Assembly: GCA_949825065.1 (NCBI GenBank) | Contig: OX463859.1 | Span: forward strand, 10,255,606 to 10,319,605 | Source of the DNA: Odontocerum albicorne | Taxonomy: Eukaryota > Arthropoda > Insecta > Trichoptera > Odontoceridae | Direction of reading: 5' to 3' | Length of the DNA stretch: 64,000 nt | Shown here: positions 11,193-21,639 of the stretch, in pieces | How positions within the stretch are numbered: the first letter of the stretch is position 1 | Layout of the letters: each line of letters begins with the position of its first letter | Notes under the pieces: model-generated | The model's database searches: none | The model's input: only the letters and a program-made list of their open reading frames with translations | Told to the model about the DNA's origin: nothing | Program-made: the position numbers and the translations under genes

Positions 11193-11753
11193 TAGTAGGG
11201 CTTCGATACTTCTCATTTGATATTTGTTCCATTTGATATCCATTTCGATCGGCCGCCTGTTTACGCAGCACACAAAGCAAACAAGTATACGACTGCCCTG
11301 ACTTAACAGATCATAATGATACAAATATAATATAATTATTGTTTCGTAATGAAACATCGCGTATTAATTAAACGATTAATTAAACGTAACGTGAACGAGT
11401 TTAATTACAAAGCTAATGGGGTTTGAGTCCGAGCCAAATTATTTATGAACATTTATTGTTAGACAAAACTGACCGCTGTTAGGTCTAAATTTAAAGAATA
11501 ACGTTTACAAAATTGGTAAAACTATGATATTTGCGAAGTATGTTCTCAGACAATAGAAAACTATATTAAACAGTGAGATGCAATAGGAAACAAAGTCAAA
11601 GGGATATTAAAAGGCTTATACTTAAAATAATAAGTATCAAGATCCGAATGCTGAATAATTATTCATTGTAGTGTATAAATGCCAAAATTCCCATACACCA
11701 AAATGGGAATGAAACGGATAATTATTTTGAGACAACGCTCCCATAGATTGTTC
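11193..11753. other. Non-coding stretch, nothing recognised
   Basis: AT-rich DNA with no open frame of interest and no recognised repeat. Confidence 0.4.
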
Positions 11754-11973
11754 TATAGTTCGGAAATTCTAGGATGAGTCCTGTGACAGCTCACAAATTT
11801 GCCCCAATACAACCTTATGTAATGTATTTACCTAAATAACTTGCTATTTATTAGAATTGAGGCTTATATTAAAGTTCATAAAATAATTAAAGTTACTGAA
11901 CATCGTTACAATGTTGTATTGGGGCAAATTTGTGAGCTGTCTCAGGACTCATCCTAGAATTTCCGAACTATAT
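11754..11973. mobile_element. MITE with 60-bp terminal inverted repeats
   Basis: The left arm begins tatagttcggaaattctagg at 11754. The right arm at 11909-11972 is its near-exact complement and ends ccgaactata. The loop (11815-11908) is AT-rich and non-coding. The tips carry TATA, compatible with a TA target duplication, so a Tc1/mariner-derived MITE is likely. No transposase is encoded. Confidence 0.8.
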
Positions 11974-12345
11974 CAACCTATAAGTCGAACCAACCAGCGT
12001 TTGGAGATGCCGGTAAGTAGAGCAATCACACTGTTTAACCGTGTGTGTCCTTATATAGACGTGTTTCATGTGACACTCAGCTCCTTCAGGAGAAATCTCT
12101 TGAATTTAGTGTAGTTCTTGTAATAATTAAATCTTTTTATATTATCTTACAGGCTACATTTTGTCATAGTATTTTAGTGTAACAAATATATTTTTACAAT
12201 AGTTTTTATAAATTATAAAATGTTGAACTGTTTTATACATGTTTTTTTTTGTACTTGTTATGTTCGGTCCTTGTACGAATTAGGGAAACTTGTAATGTAC
12301 AAAGGACCTGAAAAAATAACAATAGATGGAGTTTAATAAAATAGA
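11974..12345. other. Non-coding stretch, nothing recognised
   Basis: Plain AT-rich sequence. No gene or repeat recognised. Confidence 0.35.
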
Positions 12346-12349
12346 AACG

Positions 12350-12760
12350 TGTATAAAAAAAATGTTGGAAGGAATAAACTAAACGCATGCACTGTAAAGA
12401 ATATGTGTATATCAATGTATGATAGAAGAAGAAATACAATGCACTATGAAGGATGAAAGTGATTAAAAAGTATTCTGTTAAGTAGGGAGGAAAAGAGCAA
12501 GTTTTGGACATGTAAAACGATTGGGTGATGTAATACTGATCAAACAAATATAGTGAGTTGTGGTAGAGAACAAGAGAGAAACGTATGATTTTACCAAGTG
12601 AACTATTTACAAATTTACAAACAAATAAAGATGAGGAGTAAGAAACAAAATAAACTGTATGAGAAAGGTATTTGAATGGGGAGGAGACGAAGTCAGTAGG
12701 TCATGATAGAAAAAGTTTAGCGCACTGTCTAGCCAAATAGGAATATGATGTGTTGGTAAT
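12350..12760 (+). mobile_element. RTE-like retrotransposon remnant
   Basis: Decayed order of landmarks: acgcatgcactgtaaagaat (cf. the MRALKRI-type segment) near 12383, ggacatgtaaaacgattggg (GHVKRL) near 12507, and a basic segment after 12560. The pattern parallels the copies at 7200-7690 and 17080-17680. Heavily mutated. Confidence 0.5.
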
Positions 12761-13039
12761 GACGTGCAATAAAATGGATTGTTGGGCTGTGAACAACTCT
12801 TTTTAATATTTCAACTCTCGTGGAAATACCATTAGGTCTTAAAACATAACAAATTAGTGAAATTAATCATAACGCAAATTCAATCTAATAGTTATATTTT
12901 TTAGATATTTCATTTTGGAGGTGGGCATGAAATTAAGTTGCAAGACCACCCTAGCATATTGAAGGACTGGGGTGACCATTTTTTTTATTTAAAGAGAAAT
13001 ATATGATATTAAACCAATTGAGTGACACAGTTGATATAT

Positions 13040-13392
13040 GAGTGAGGTGCATGGTCGCACGGTAACGCACTGGACTTCCGTGCGGAATGTAGTCGGTTTG
13101 AACCCCGCGCTGTGCTACTCCCCTCGAATGACACAGGAGTTTTCCACCTAGTATTCGGAGGTATAAGGATACTATTAATACATTATCTATTAATTAGAAA
13201 GAAGAGGACTAAAACATGTCGGTGTGCTCCGATTGTCTCATTTCGGTGTGTCATCGGATCAAGAATAGCGGTGCAAAAAAAAAAAACAAACTCCACAACA
13301 CAGTTTCGTTTTCAAACTGAATTGACGTTGAAAAGACGAAGGGATCGTCGACTGCGAGGTCCACCAACGACGATACGAGTATTCTCTGCACC
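13040..13392 (+). mobile_element. SINE-2 copy
   Basis: The head gaggtgcatggtcgcacgg, box B ggtttgaaccccgcg, then ctcccctcgaatgac, cggtgtgctccgat and the gaagggatcgtcgactgcga end block match 2958-3305. A polymorphic A-run interrupts the body at 13277. It lies immediately before a hAT MITE at 13401. Confidence 0.75.
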
Positions 13393-13400
13393 ATCTAGAG

Positions 13401-13835
13401 CAGTGCTCCGCAACCTTTTCTCACCTACGACATACCAAAATTCTTCCTAGAATTCCGCGGCACACCAAAAGCTAAAATATATAGGTATTAAATTGATACA
13501 CAAATGCAATATAACGCATGCGCATGAGTCTTCAGCGACGCGCATAAGGGTCATTTTTTTTGTCTATGACTAATTTAGTGCGGCCATGGTGTGTACAAAG
13601 CACACTACGCAGTTTTCAACAGTTGGTACCAGGCGCTGGGGGACGATTGAAAAATTATTTAGTTATAATAATTATTCTATACTACATTTTCAAAAATAGA
13701 CATTATTATGAAAAATAATTTGTCATTGTGTATTAAATACATAATGAAAAATTGTAAAATGTCAAATACTCGTACATTGAATTTGACCGCGGCACACCTG
13801 TATCCGGCTCACGGCACACCGGTTGCGGAGCACTG
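13401..13835. mobile_element. hAT-type non-autonomous element
   Basis: Terminal inverted repeats are cagtgctccgcaacc at 13401 and its complement ending at 13835. The 8-bp target duplication is atctagag (13393-13400) versus atctatag (13836-13843), one mismatch. The interior has subterminal repeats of the cggcacacc type (13457, 13791, 13813) and no transposase frame. The length of 435 bp, the CAGTG ends and the 8-bp duplication place it in hAT. Confidence 0.9.
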
Positions 13836-13993
13836 ATCTATAGTATAAGAAGAATGCTCTTTGATATTTTCCATATGAATAATAATTTATTAGACCCACA
13901 TTACGTAACAGAAGAAATCTATATAATGTAGAACAGTGGTTTTCAACCGTCGGTCAGCGAAAAAGTTATTGCCTTTGGTATGCCTAGATCATG

Positions 13994-14350
13994 GTATACC
14001 TACGAAAGTACGACCATATTACTTCATACCAGAAGGCATTGAACTGGTTGAATGTTAGAAATAGACGCCAAACTCACATACTGTCTCTGTTGTATAACAT
14101 CCTTAACTGTCCCGCCGCACCATCTTATCTAGCCGAAAAATTTCAGCTTCTTTCCAATCATGGATTAGCGCTACGCTCAAACAGAGATTGTTTATTGGCC
14201 TTTCCAGTTCACCGCTCCTCTTTCTTTACGTCGTCCTTTACTGTCCATGCAGTGAGACTCGAGAATCAGTTACAAACCAATATAAGAGTCGCTCCGTCCT
14301 CGGCGTGCTTTAAGAAGCGACTGAAAAAACTCTTAATTATTAGTCAGTAA
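13994..14350 (+). pseudogene. LINE-A reverse transcriptase, C-terminal fragment
   Basis: One open frame reads VYLRKYDHITSYQKALNWLN, then VRNRRQTHILSLLYNIL, then LSNHGLALRSNRDCLLAFPVHRSSFF, and ends CFKKRLKKLLIISQ before a stop at 14348-14350. It corresponds to the last ~115 residues of a non-LTR reverse transcriptase protein. The finger/palm motifs are absent because the copy is 5'-truncated. The frame itself is undamaged, which suggests a comparatively young insertion. There is no promoter or proper start, so it cannot make a functional product. Confidence 0.8.
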
Positions 14351-14654
14351 AAAGACGTGTTTCATTCCTGATTTTTATTTTCCTTTCCTCTCCACCATCC
14401 ATTCCTTTCCTTTTGATTGATGATATCTCACTTTATATGAAAAATAATGCTCGGGTGATTGTCCGTCTTTGTGGGGTTCGTGGGCATGTGCTCACGTATG
14501 TGTTTATGGATTTCGTGGGGATGGATAGTCATTTGAATGATTTATGCGACCACGTAACTTGCTTCTTTTACTTTTGTCTGGTTGGCTGGAAGAGATTGCC
14601 GCCTGGGAATAAGATGGCCAGATTGTATTGCAATAAAAGTGTTAAATAAATAAA
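13994..14654 (+). mobile_element. LINE-A copy, 5'-truncated, with target duplication
   Basis: A 661-bp insertion ends in aaataaata. It is flanked by perfect 9-bp duplications tagatcatg at 13985-13993 and 14655-14663. It carries the reverse transcriptase C-terminus, then a 3' UTR with tttgtggggttcgtgggcat, the hairpin attgcc-gcct-gggaat (14595-14610), and the terminal gcaataaaagtgttaaata. This is the best-defined LINE-A copy in the window. Confidence 0.92.
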
Positions 14655-14924
14655 TAGATCATGTAGAGAATTTCATAATATTGTCTATAAAATTAATACA
14701 AAAAAATAGTATGTAAATAATATTTTATTTATTTCTGCTTTGGCGGTTTGCTCAACATTTCTCCTATTTCCATCATAACGCAGATGTAAAAAGGTAGACA
14801 ACCACTGATTTAGAATAAAAAATGCCTCTATTCAATTTTATTTTGTTAAATTTGACCCTTTCCTAAGTCCCTCCTTATTGTATTAGGAATTCTCAATTTA
14901 GCGAATAATACTTGACAATAATGT

Positions 14925-15100
14925 GAGTTGGTTGGTAGGATATCTGTTTTCCAACTCGGCAGATGCGGGTTTCATATTCGCTTTAACCTGGTGTTTATTA
15001 AACACCATGTTTCAAGTCTGTTTTTTATTAATGATCTCTTAAATGTCTCTTGGAGGAAATTGACACATGCCAATAATACTCCGCTAGGTTAAAAATTATA
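14925..15100 (+). mobile_element. SINE-1 copy, diverged
   Basis: The tRNA-like head has an altered box B (ggtttcatattcg). It is followed by ttcaagtctgttttttatt, a ggaggaaattgacacatgccaat hairpin equivalent, and actccgctaggtt. Recognisable mainly by order of landmarks. Confidence 0.5.
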
Positions 15101-15184
15101 AAGAAAACAATAATACAAATTGGCTCTACTTGTGTGTAACAATAATTGTTGCCATAATTATGGTTTGAAAGTTTTTATTTTGTA

Positions 15185-15300
15185 TGTCCTAGTTAGTTTA
15201 TTTAGTGATGCTTCATGTATTATTTGACCATCACTAACTAGGACATATAATATGAAACATCACTAACTAGGACATATAATATTTGTTTCATATGTTATGT
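15185..15300. repeat. Short inverted and direct repeat cluster
   Basis: catcactaactaggacatat occurs twice in tandem (15229 and 15256), and its complement tatgtcctagttagt lies just upstream at 15183-15199, with tagtgatg at 15203. The region can form a hairpin. It may be a small MITE fragment with a local duplication. Confidence 0.6.
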
Positions 15301-15474
15301 GTCCAAGTTACTGATGTTCTATATATTATTTGACAATTATGACTACTTTATATGATTACACAACCAAAAATAAAAATAGTAAAAGTTATTTCTTTATTTA
15401 TGTTTTTTACTCAATACAATCGTAGGTCAATTCACTTTATTTCACGAAATTCAATCTCTGGACTTATCATATTT

Positions 15475-15717
15475 TTTTCTCTCATTGTCTGAATATGTTA
15501 AATTCAATACATGTTTCTTCTCTCATTGTCTGAATAAGTTAAATTCAATACATGTTTCTTCTCTCATTGTCTGAATATGTTAAATTCAATACATGTTTCT
15601 TCTCTTATTGTCTGAATATGTTAAATTCAATACATGTTTCTTCTCTCATTGTCTGAATATGTTAAATTCAACACATGTTTCTTATCTCATTGTATGAATA
15701 TGTTAAATTCAATACTC
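15475..15717. repeat. 41-bp minisatellite, about 6 copies
   Basis: ctcattgtctgaatatgtta recurs at 15481, 15522, 15563, 15604, 15645 and 15686, exactly 41 bases apart, with few substitutions. Later units accumulate more changes (15604 cttattg, 15686 ctcattgtatg). Confidence 0.95.
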
Positions 15718-15719
15718 GA

Positions 15720-16905
15720 TATTGAGCTCTCTAACTCAGTTAGAGTCCTTTTTTATTTTACCAGCCGTTATATTAGCAGTGCTGTCTGGCAAGCCAAAAA
15801 CTTCATTTCGTTCCCCTTATTCGTAAAACAATAGTCACCTCGCCTGGTGATCTAATTTGGCGACTGTATATTATCCGTCTTTCACGGGCTATTTGGTGTT
15901 AACTGTCCCATCGCCCCCATCACTCAGTGCCCCGGCCTCCGCCCCGACCCCGCTGTCTGCTCAAGATGTCTTTTTCTCATTCCAACACACCACAGAGGAT
16001 TAGGCTCATTGCATTGGTATAAATTTTAACCGTACGTTAAAATATGATGGATTTTAACCGTACGTTAAAATATGATGGGTACGTTAAAATATGATGATAC
16101 GAATACATTTTATTTTGTTTAATTTATTCAGTCAAAAAAATCAAATTAGTAAGAATAAATTAGAAAAAAATATAGATTGGAAATTTAACGATTTTAGTCA
16201 AGAGTGACGAGCTTCGAGACCTTGTTGGAAAGATGTTGGTCTTTCATTCGGGGGTTTCAGGTTTTTGATTGCATTAAAAAAAAACCTTCTGACACTGGTC
16301 TAAATTTCGTTTGTATGTGTAAGGAGAGGATATTTCTCTTTTTATGGTAGGATTTTTTTTTAGAACAAATTGCACCATTCTACGAGTATTATAAAAAAAA
16401 TCATTATGCATCAGTTATAATTAAATAAATCACAAAATACTTCATTTATACTAAATATATACAGATACAATAAATATATACAATCAATAACGATCGCCGA
16501 TGAAGATTTTTTTTATGAGAAATGAAACCACTTCGTCACAGGTCTTGCCTAGTAAATTGGTTCTCTATAACCACAAAATGGAGAGTTTGTGTTTGTAAAA
16601 TTTACTCGTATCTTCAATTCACCTTTCCATCTATACGTTATACAATAATAAATTTTGTAATGTGGCTAATAAAAAAAGTACAGGCAGTCCAATACTTGCA
16701 TATATTCGATTTTCGTATAATTTACTGTTTTATATTTGTACATTTACTAGTAACTAATAGAGTGTTGTACAACAAATTAGCTGTGTATAGTCTGTGTTTT
16801 ACAGTCTACGAGGATATATTATTGGAAAATCTCATTATACTCGTATTATATATGCTTGCGAGTTGCGATGCTAATAATATTATATACCAATGGTTAATAT
16901 GATAC
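15720..16905. other. Non-coding stretch with small repeats
   Basis: A 28-bp unit built around the palindrome ttttaaccgtacgttaaaa is repeated about 2.5 times at 16020-16096. A C-rich block lies at 15900-15960 (cccatcgcccccatcac). A 126-codon open frame at 16522-16902 has no recognisable motif and is probably chance. Confidence 0.5.
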
Positions 16906-16909
16906 ACAC

Positions 16910-17680
16910 AGAAGAAGTTGACCATGAAGAGCCCATTGTTAAGACTTTGACGTTCAAAAATACAAATAAAGTCTTCATGGATCTTTACGTACAATTTTTG
17001 GATATTGGAAAAATGTGATCTCATTATATACGAGATATGAAAAAAGATCTGAGACTTAATGTTGTGAAATCCGATAAATTTGATATACGGGTGAATAATC
17101 AAAAACTTGAGAAAGCCAAGGAATTATGCACCCTAGGTAGTATTTTGTCAGATGATGGAAGATTTATTAGAAATATTTCAGGCGTGTAGAGAAAGGAAAA
17201 AAATCCAACTGGGTGCTAAAATATACTCGAAAAGGGCATAATCAAAATTTGTTAAGATGATAGTCCTCAACAGTATTTTGTAATATACAGTAACATAGTA
17301 ACATAACATCAAAAGTTTGTATTTTATTAGCAACTTTAGAAAAAAACTGAAAGGAGTCAAATAAATAGTGTAGAAATGCGTGCACTGATAAGAATATATG
17401 AGCCGAAAATGTGTGACAGAATATTGAATGAAGTTTTCGGGGATGAATGTGAGCTTAAGGGTGATATATTAAATAAGATTAAGAAAAGCTTTCAGCTATT
17501 ATTTGGACATTAAAACGACTGAATGACGAAAGCAAATATGCAATGCTAATGCTAGCGGAAGGCGTGGTAGAGAAAGACAAAGGAAAGTATTGTTAGATCA
17601 AGTGAGTTTTGAAAGAAGGATACGTAAAAAGTCAGAGAAATTGTAGGACTTGTATGTGAAGGTGTATGTATTTCATGTAT
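16910..17680 (+). mobile_element. RTE-like retrotransposon remnant, longest copy
   Basis: The + strand reads, with frame breaks, VNNQKLEKAKELCTLGSILSDDGRF near 17090-17165. Its L-G-S-x-x-S-x-D-G block is the conserved step after the reverse transcriptase palm in RTE elements. Then come VEMRALIRIYE near 17370, LFGH..KRLND near 17495, and GRRGRERQRKVLLDQ near 17555. The 5' part (16910-17080) is plausible upstream coding sequence. Stops interrupt it throughout. Confidence 0.7.
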
Positions 17681-17689
17681 TTTTTTAAA

Positions 17690-18075
17690 TTATTTTACAT
17701 TTGTACAGTTAGTGGCCATGGTTTTACGGTTCTATCGCTGTCGGAATCACTTCCAGACTGGTTTTTCTCTTAGACCATTTTACATCTGAACGCATATGTT
17801 TATGTAGTTTATTAACTGTTTATTATAAATTCTTATAGTGCTATTAAACAACACAAAAAAAGCGTTATCTAAAACTACCTAACAAAAACTGCAATATATT
17901 ATACTTGCTGATCGTGTTAGAAGTTAAATTTCCTTGACATCAAATATTTGGGTTTATTTTTTATTTTAAGATGTCAAAAATTAGTACTTGCTGAAGTGCA
18001 ACAGCATGCTCACATTCACAGAAAGGGTGGAAGTCATACTTGATAATCGAATTTTGTATTTTCAAATTTTGTACA
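17690..18075 (+). repeat. Dispersed repeat shared with 56400-56810
   Basis: Blocks shared in order are: ttccagactggttttt-tctta / ccattttacat (cf. 56485-56520), ttataaattcttatag-type AT sequence, and tgctgaagtgcaaca (17990) with a ggaagtcatacttgat-like end (cf. 56700-56785). The head in the second copy resembles a tRNA. Probably an old SINE family. Confidence 0.5.
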
Positions 18076-18079
18076 CTTT

Positions 18080-18600
18080 TCAGAATCAAGTCATGTACGA
18101 TTGTCGGAGACTGACTGTATTTAATTTTTTTTATTTATTTAATAATAATTTTAGTTTGGACATTATAATATAGCCTTTTCTGAGGCCATCCATATGGACA
18201 GGGGTTTATTGACAAATTAAGATAATTTGCCCACCTCCCCATTTAATTAAATAAATTATTTTACTTTGGTTTTCATATCAGGTCTGTAGGTAGAAATTTA
18301 CGTGATAAGACAAGATTTCAAATTTTATTAAATATGGGAAGGTTTTAACAGGTATTTAAATTTTAAAATAATTACTCAATTTATGAGATGCCACATTAGT
18401 TTTATCGAGGTGCGTCTGGGAATAATTTAAAACATTCAATCGCTCGATTAGTGTAGAGCTGGCACAAGTTCAGATTCGTGCCACCCTGAATATAATAAAT
18501 AAGTATACCACATCTTCTATAGTAAATACTTAATTTTATAAATTAACATTGTGACTGTAACATCGTCCAGGTGTGACTATACAATTTGATTGATTTAATT
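18080..18600. other. Non-coding stretch
   Basis: A block at 18437-18470 (aatcgctcgattagtg ... ctggcacaagt) recurs at 19375-19410 in the same orientation. Its nature is unknown. Nothing else recognised. Confidence 0.35.
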
Positions 18601-18606
18601 ACTTGA

Positions 18607-18925
18607 TTAATATTCGACTTGAATCAGTACAGACGTATTGTATCGTTGTTGGGCCTCGTAGTTGAGGATCTCCCCATCATTCCAACGCCCATTCAGTTGG
18701 AAAGCGAAGCTTTGCCGTGGAGAGTGGGCCGTTGCACACCAGCAAACTCGCCGGTCACACCGTTGTACTGGATCTGATGCCAGATTGAAGTGAGACGATT
18801 GGAGCACACTGGTATGTCTTTTTTTCCTTATCTTTTTTGAATGCATAGATATGATTGAAGTCATAGGTATCCTTATGTTTCCGAATACACGAAAAATGTT
18901 AGTATCATTCGAGGGGAGTACCATA
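18607..18925 (-). mobile_element. SINE-2 copy, 5'-truncated
   Basis: On the minus strand it shows ctcccctcgaatgat at the 5' side (about 18920), then the cggtgtgctccaat equivalent, the ccactctcc segment and the final gaggatc/tacgag block near 18655. The tRNA head is missing. Confidence 0.7.
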
Positions 18926-18984
18926 TAGATAACATAACATCAAAAGCTCGCAATTGTTTTCAATGCCCAATGGAGTTTTATATA

Positions 18985-19195
18985 ATAAAAAATCGGAAAG
19001 AAGTAGGTATCGATTTATTTTTTCATGCTATATGCCCTCAGTGAGATACAGGCAAAAGCCTAGTTTACTGGGGACACGATAAATGAAAGGCAACAAACCC
19101 AGATCCATTAAAATTGTGTGTCCAAATTAAATTACCTGTTGTTTTTATCGCAAATTGTGTATATTTCTTGTCATGTGTAAAATAAATAAATAAAA
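18985..19195 (+). mobile_element. Retroelement 3' fragment with (AAAT)n tail
   Basis: It contains gagatacaggcaaaagccta, gtttactggggac, ttaattacctgttgtttt-type sequence, and ends in aaataaataaataaa. The complements at 51117-51442 and 51725-52059 are longer copies, and 24365-24485 is a diverged one. 5'-truncated with a simple tail, so a LINE or LINE-dependent SINE. Confidence 0.6.
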
Positions 19196-19199
19196 TAGC

Positions 19200-19815
19200 A
19201 ATCGTCCATTGGCAGTAATGCCTTAAAAAGGTTTGAAAATAAAACCATTCTTTTCCATTAAGTCCACTTTTATCTCCGTGTTCGACAACTTCCAAAAGAA
19301 ATATTTGAGAAAAACAAAAATAAAACTGTAACAGTAGCATTATCCATGTGTAATTTAATATAATTTAGTTAATTTAATCGCTCGATTAGCGTGCGACTGG
19401 CACAAGTGCAGCTCGCGCCGCGCTTAATGTTGCGGAATTGTATTTTAATTCCGTCCTTAACTGAGTGTACTATGCACAGCTAATTAGAGCCACTGGCAGA
19501 CACACTGTGCGCCAAAATAATGCTGAGATCGCTCTTAAACAGGGATTCAAAACAATTTATTTCTGGGATGACCCGAAATCAGGGGAAGCTCACCATTTTA
19601 AGTCATTCGAAATATTTATTCGTATAACATTTTTAAATTAAAGATGAAGATTCAAAATTGAACACAAGAGCAGAGAAAATGTTTTTGGAGCTCTCCAAAT
19701 ACGATAATGACTGAATGAATGACTAACGCGTATGTTGAGTGCTTAACAAAGAGTTATTTGAACATTGACATTGTATTGTGGCTTTGTGCATGTGATAACG
19801 CGGGATTTGTAAGTA
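19200..19815. other. Non-coding stretch
   Basis: No gene recognised. It includes the second copy of the tcgctcgattag block (19375) and a moderately CpG-containing segment at 19380-19510. Confidence 0.35.
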
Positions 19816-19817
19816 TA

Positions 19818-20744
19818 CTACCTTGATCAAAAAGTTTTAGGACCGGCCACCGTGTGGCGCTGTCAGTGACCCGATTGGAATTTTTTTTTTTGTTAGGTTA
19901 CCACATCTATTATTGACACTTCCCTCCAAATTTCAGCGTCATAGTTTGACATTTGTAAAAGTTACGCTGTACTGAGTACATCTACCTTTGTGCGTGTTTT
20001 CGATTTTTTACAAGTTTGAAAATGGCATCAACTGTGCATCAACGAGTTCGCATTAAATTTTGTGTGAAAAACGGATTTAACGGTCCGCAGAGCTTGGAAA
20101 TGTTGGAGAAGTGTTTTACGGTGGTACGAACGCTTCAGAAGTGGTCGTGAGTCGGTCGAGGATGACGAACGCAGTGGCAGTCGAAAACCGATGAAAACAG
20201 CGATGAAATCTAAGAAATAATGGCCGAAAACCGCAAATTGACCATCAGAAAGCTGGTAGAGGACTTGAACATCACTTATGGATCCGCTCAAGACATTTTG
20301 GTTAGTGATTTGGGCCTAAGACGTGTCGCTGCAAAACTGGTGCCGAAACACCTCAATTTCATGCAAAAAAAGGACCGCGTTGAAATCGCGAAAGACATGA
20401 TTTCCATGAGTTTTTGACCAAAAACAACACGACTACTATCCAGCAGCCTTTGAATTCCTCTTATCTGGCTCCCTGCGACTTTTTCCTGTTCAACCGACTT
20501 AAAAAACCGCTTCGCGGAACGCCTTACAGCACTTGAGAGGATGTCATGAAAAAATCGAAGACAGCTCTGATGGACATACCGAAAATTGAGTACCAGCGAC
20601 GGAGTTCGAGGATTGGATCAAGCTCTTGCGTAAGTGCGTTGCTGTCGATGGACAGTACTTTGAAGGGGACCATATCGATTTTGATGAATAAACTTATATT
20701 TTCGATTTTATGAATAAAGTCCTAAAACTTTTTGATCAAGGTAG
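19818..20744 (+). mobile_element. Mariner transposon with internal deletions
   Basis: Perfect terminal inverted repeats ctaccttgatcaaaaagttt... at 19818 and complement to 20744 (26 bp), flanked by TA at 19816-19817 and 20745-20746. The length of 927 bp is about 350 bp short of a full mariner. This family differs from the one at 9912 in both inverted repeat and transposase. Confidence 0.9.
20022..20690 (+). pseudogene. Mariner transposase remnant, catalytic core deleted
   Basis: It starts at 20022 with MASTVHQRVRIKFCVKNGFN, a mariner-type N-terminus. A deletion follows LEKCF; sequence resumes as WYERFRSGRESVEDDERSGS, then in another frame MAENRKLTIRKLVEDLNITY and KKDRVEIAKDM (20220-20417). 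A second deletion removes the first two catalytic Asp residues. The remainder has YLAPCDFFLFNRLKKPLRG (third Asp retained) and a decayed C-terminus near 20680. Several frameshifts and stops. Clearly non-functional; could only be moved by another element's transposase. Confidence 0.85.
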
Positions 20745-20864
20745 TATGTGAGGATTTAAATGTAGAGTGTAAACGTTTATTTTTTAAAGGGTTCATTTTG
20801 GTCTTGTCTGTCCCCATTCCTTTTATTGTATTTTTCATTTTCATTTTAAAGGACAGTTTTATTA

Positions 20865-21602
20865 CGTGGGTCGTCCAGAAAGTAAATAACGTTTTGGCAT
20901 AACTACGAGTAGATAAAAACGAAAGATATCAACACAAAACTTTATTTACAAAGTCACAGTACCTTACTATATTTTTCAATGTAGCCGCCATAGCTGTCAA
21001 GGCACTTATTCTAACGTGGTACCAATTTTTCAATTCCGATGTTATACTCTTCTACCACCAAAGATTTGAGCCAGGATGTCACTTCTTGTTTGAGGTCTTC
21101 ATCGTTTGCGAACTGTTTTCCACCCAAAAATTCCTTTAGTTTCGGGAATAAGTGAAAATCAGTTGGTGCCAAGTCAGGGCTGTAAGGAGGATGTCCAAAA
21201 ATTTCCCACTTAAGACGTTGAAGTTCTTGCTATGTTCGTGCTGATGCATGAGGCCGCGCATTGTCATGAATCAAAACCACCTTTCCCGACAACATTCCAC
21301 GTCTCTTGTTTTGGATGGCGCGTCTAAGTCGTTGAAGATTTCACAATAGGCCTCTGAGTTTATTGTGTGTCCTCGAGTATTCAGAAAACGAATGACACTA
21401 CGCACTTCACATTTGGCGGGATTTTCGATGGGCGCAGCCGTTTTGAAAGGTTACAGGACAAAGACGCACGACCGTTCAGCAACAAAACTCGGCTCGCACT
21501 GAAGTGGGGGAAGGATCTAACTGGCGCGCATACGATCGCGGTGGTGGAAGATCGACGCAAAGCGAGGTGCGCAATCGTTCTTTACTTTCTGGATGCGTCT
21601 AA
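20865..21602 (-). mobile_element. Mariner-like deletion derivative, copy A
   Basis: Imperfect terminal inverted repeats share tccagaaagtaaa at each end (20874 and complement near 21585). TA flanks lie at 20863-20864 and 21603-21604. The interior on the minus strand joins a transposase N-terminus directly to its C-terminal third. A sister copy with the same junction is at 58197-58917. Confidence 0.85.
20950..21450 (-). pseudogene. Tc1/mariner-type transposase, internally deleted
   Basis: On the minus strand the N-terminal segment KCEVRSVIRFLNTRG is fused to TINSEAYCE. After a frameshift it continues VVLIHDNARPHAS (catalytic Asp in HDN), then WEIFGHPPYSPDLAPTDFH, LKEFLGGKQFANDEDLKQEV and a C-terminal IEKLVPR. 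The DNA-binding region and first catalytic Asp are missing. An in-frame stop occurs after HASART. The protein would have been a DDE/D transposase. Confidence 0.8.
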
Positions 21603-21639
21603 TAATTATCAAAACTAGGATGATTTGTGCCATCAAATT

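Larger units (their letters stand above)
13934..14807. mobile_element. hAT-type MITE split by a LINE-A insertion
   Basis: Ends cagtggttttcaacc (13934) and ggtagacaaccactg (to 14807) form imperfect inverted repeats. The 8-bp target duplication is atgtagaa (13926-13933) versus atttagaa (14808-14815). Removing the LINE-A insertion (13994-14654 plus one duplicate) leaves an element of about 205 bp with no coding potential. Confidence 0.85.

Noticed and set aside
16522..16902. 126-codon open frame rich in Ile, Tyr and Phe
   Set aside because: Composition is that of translated AT-rich DNA. No motif or conserved start context.
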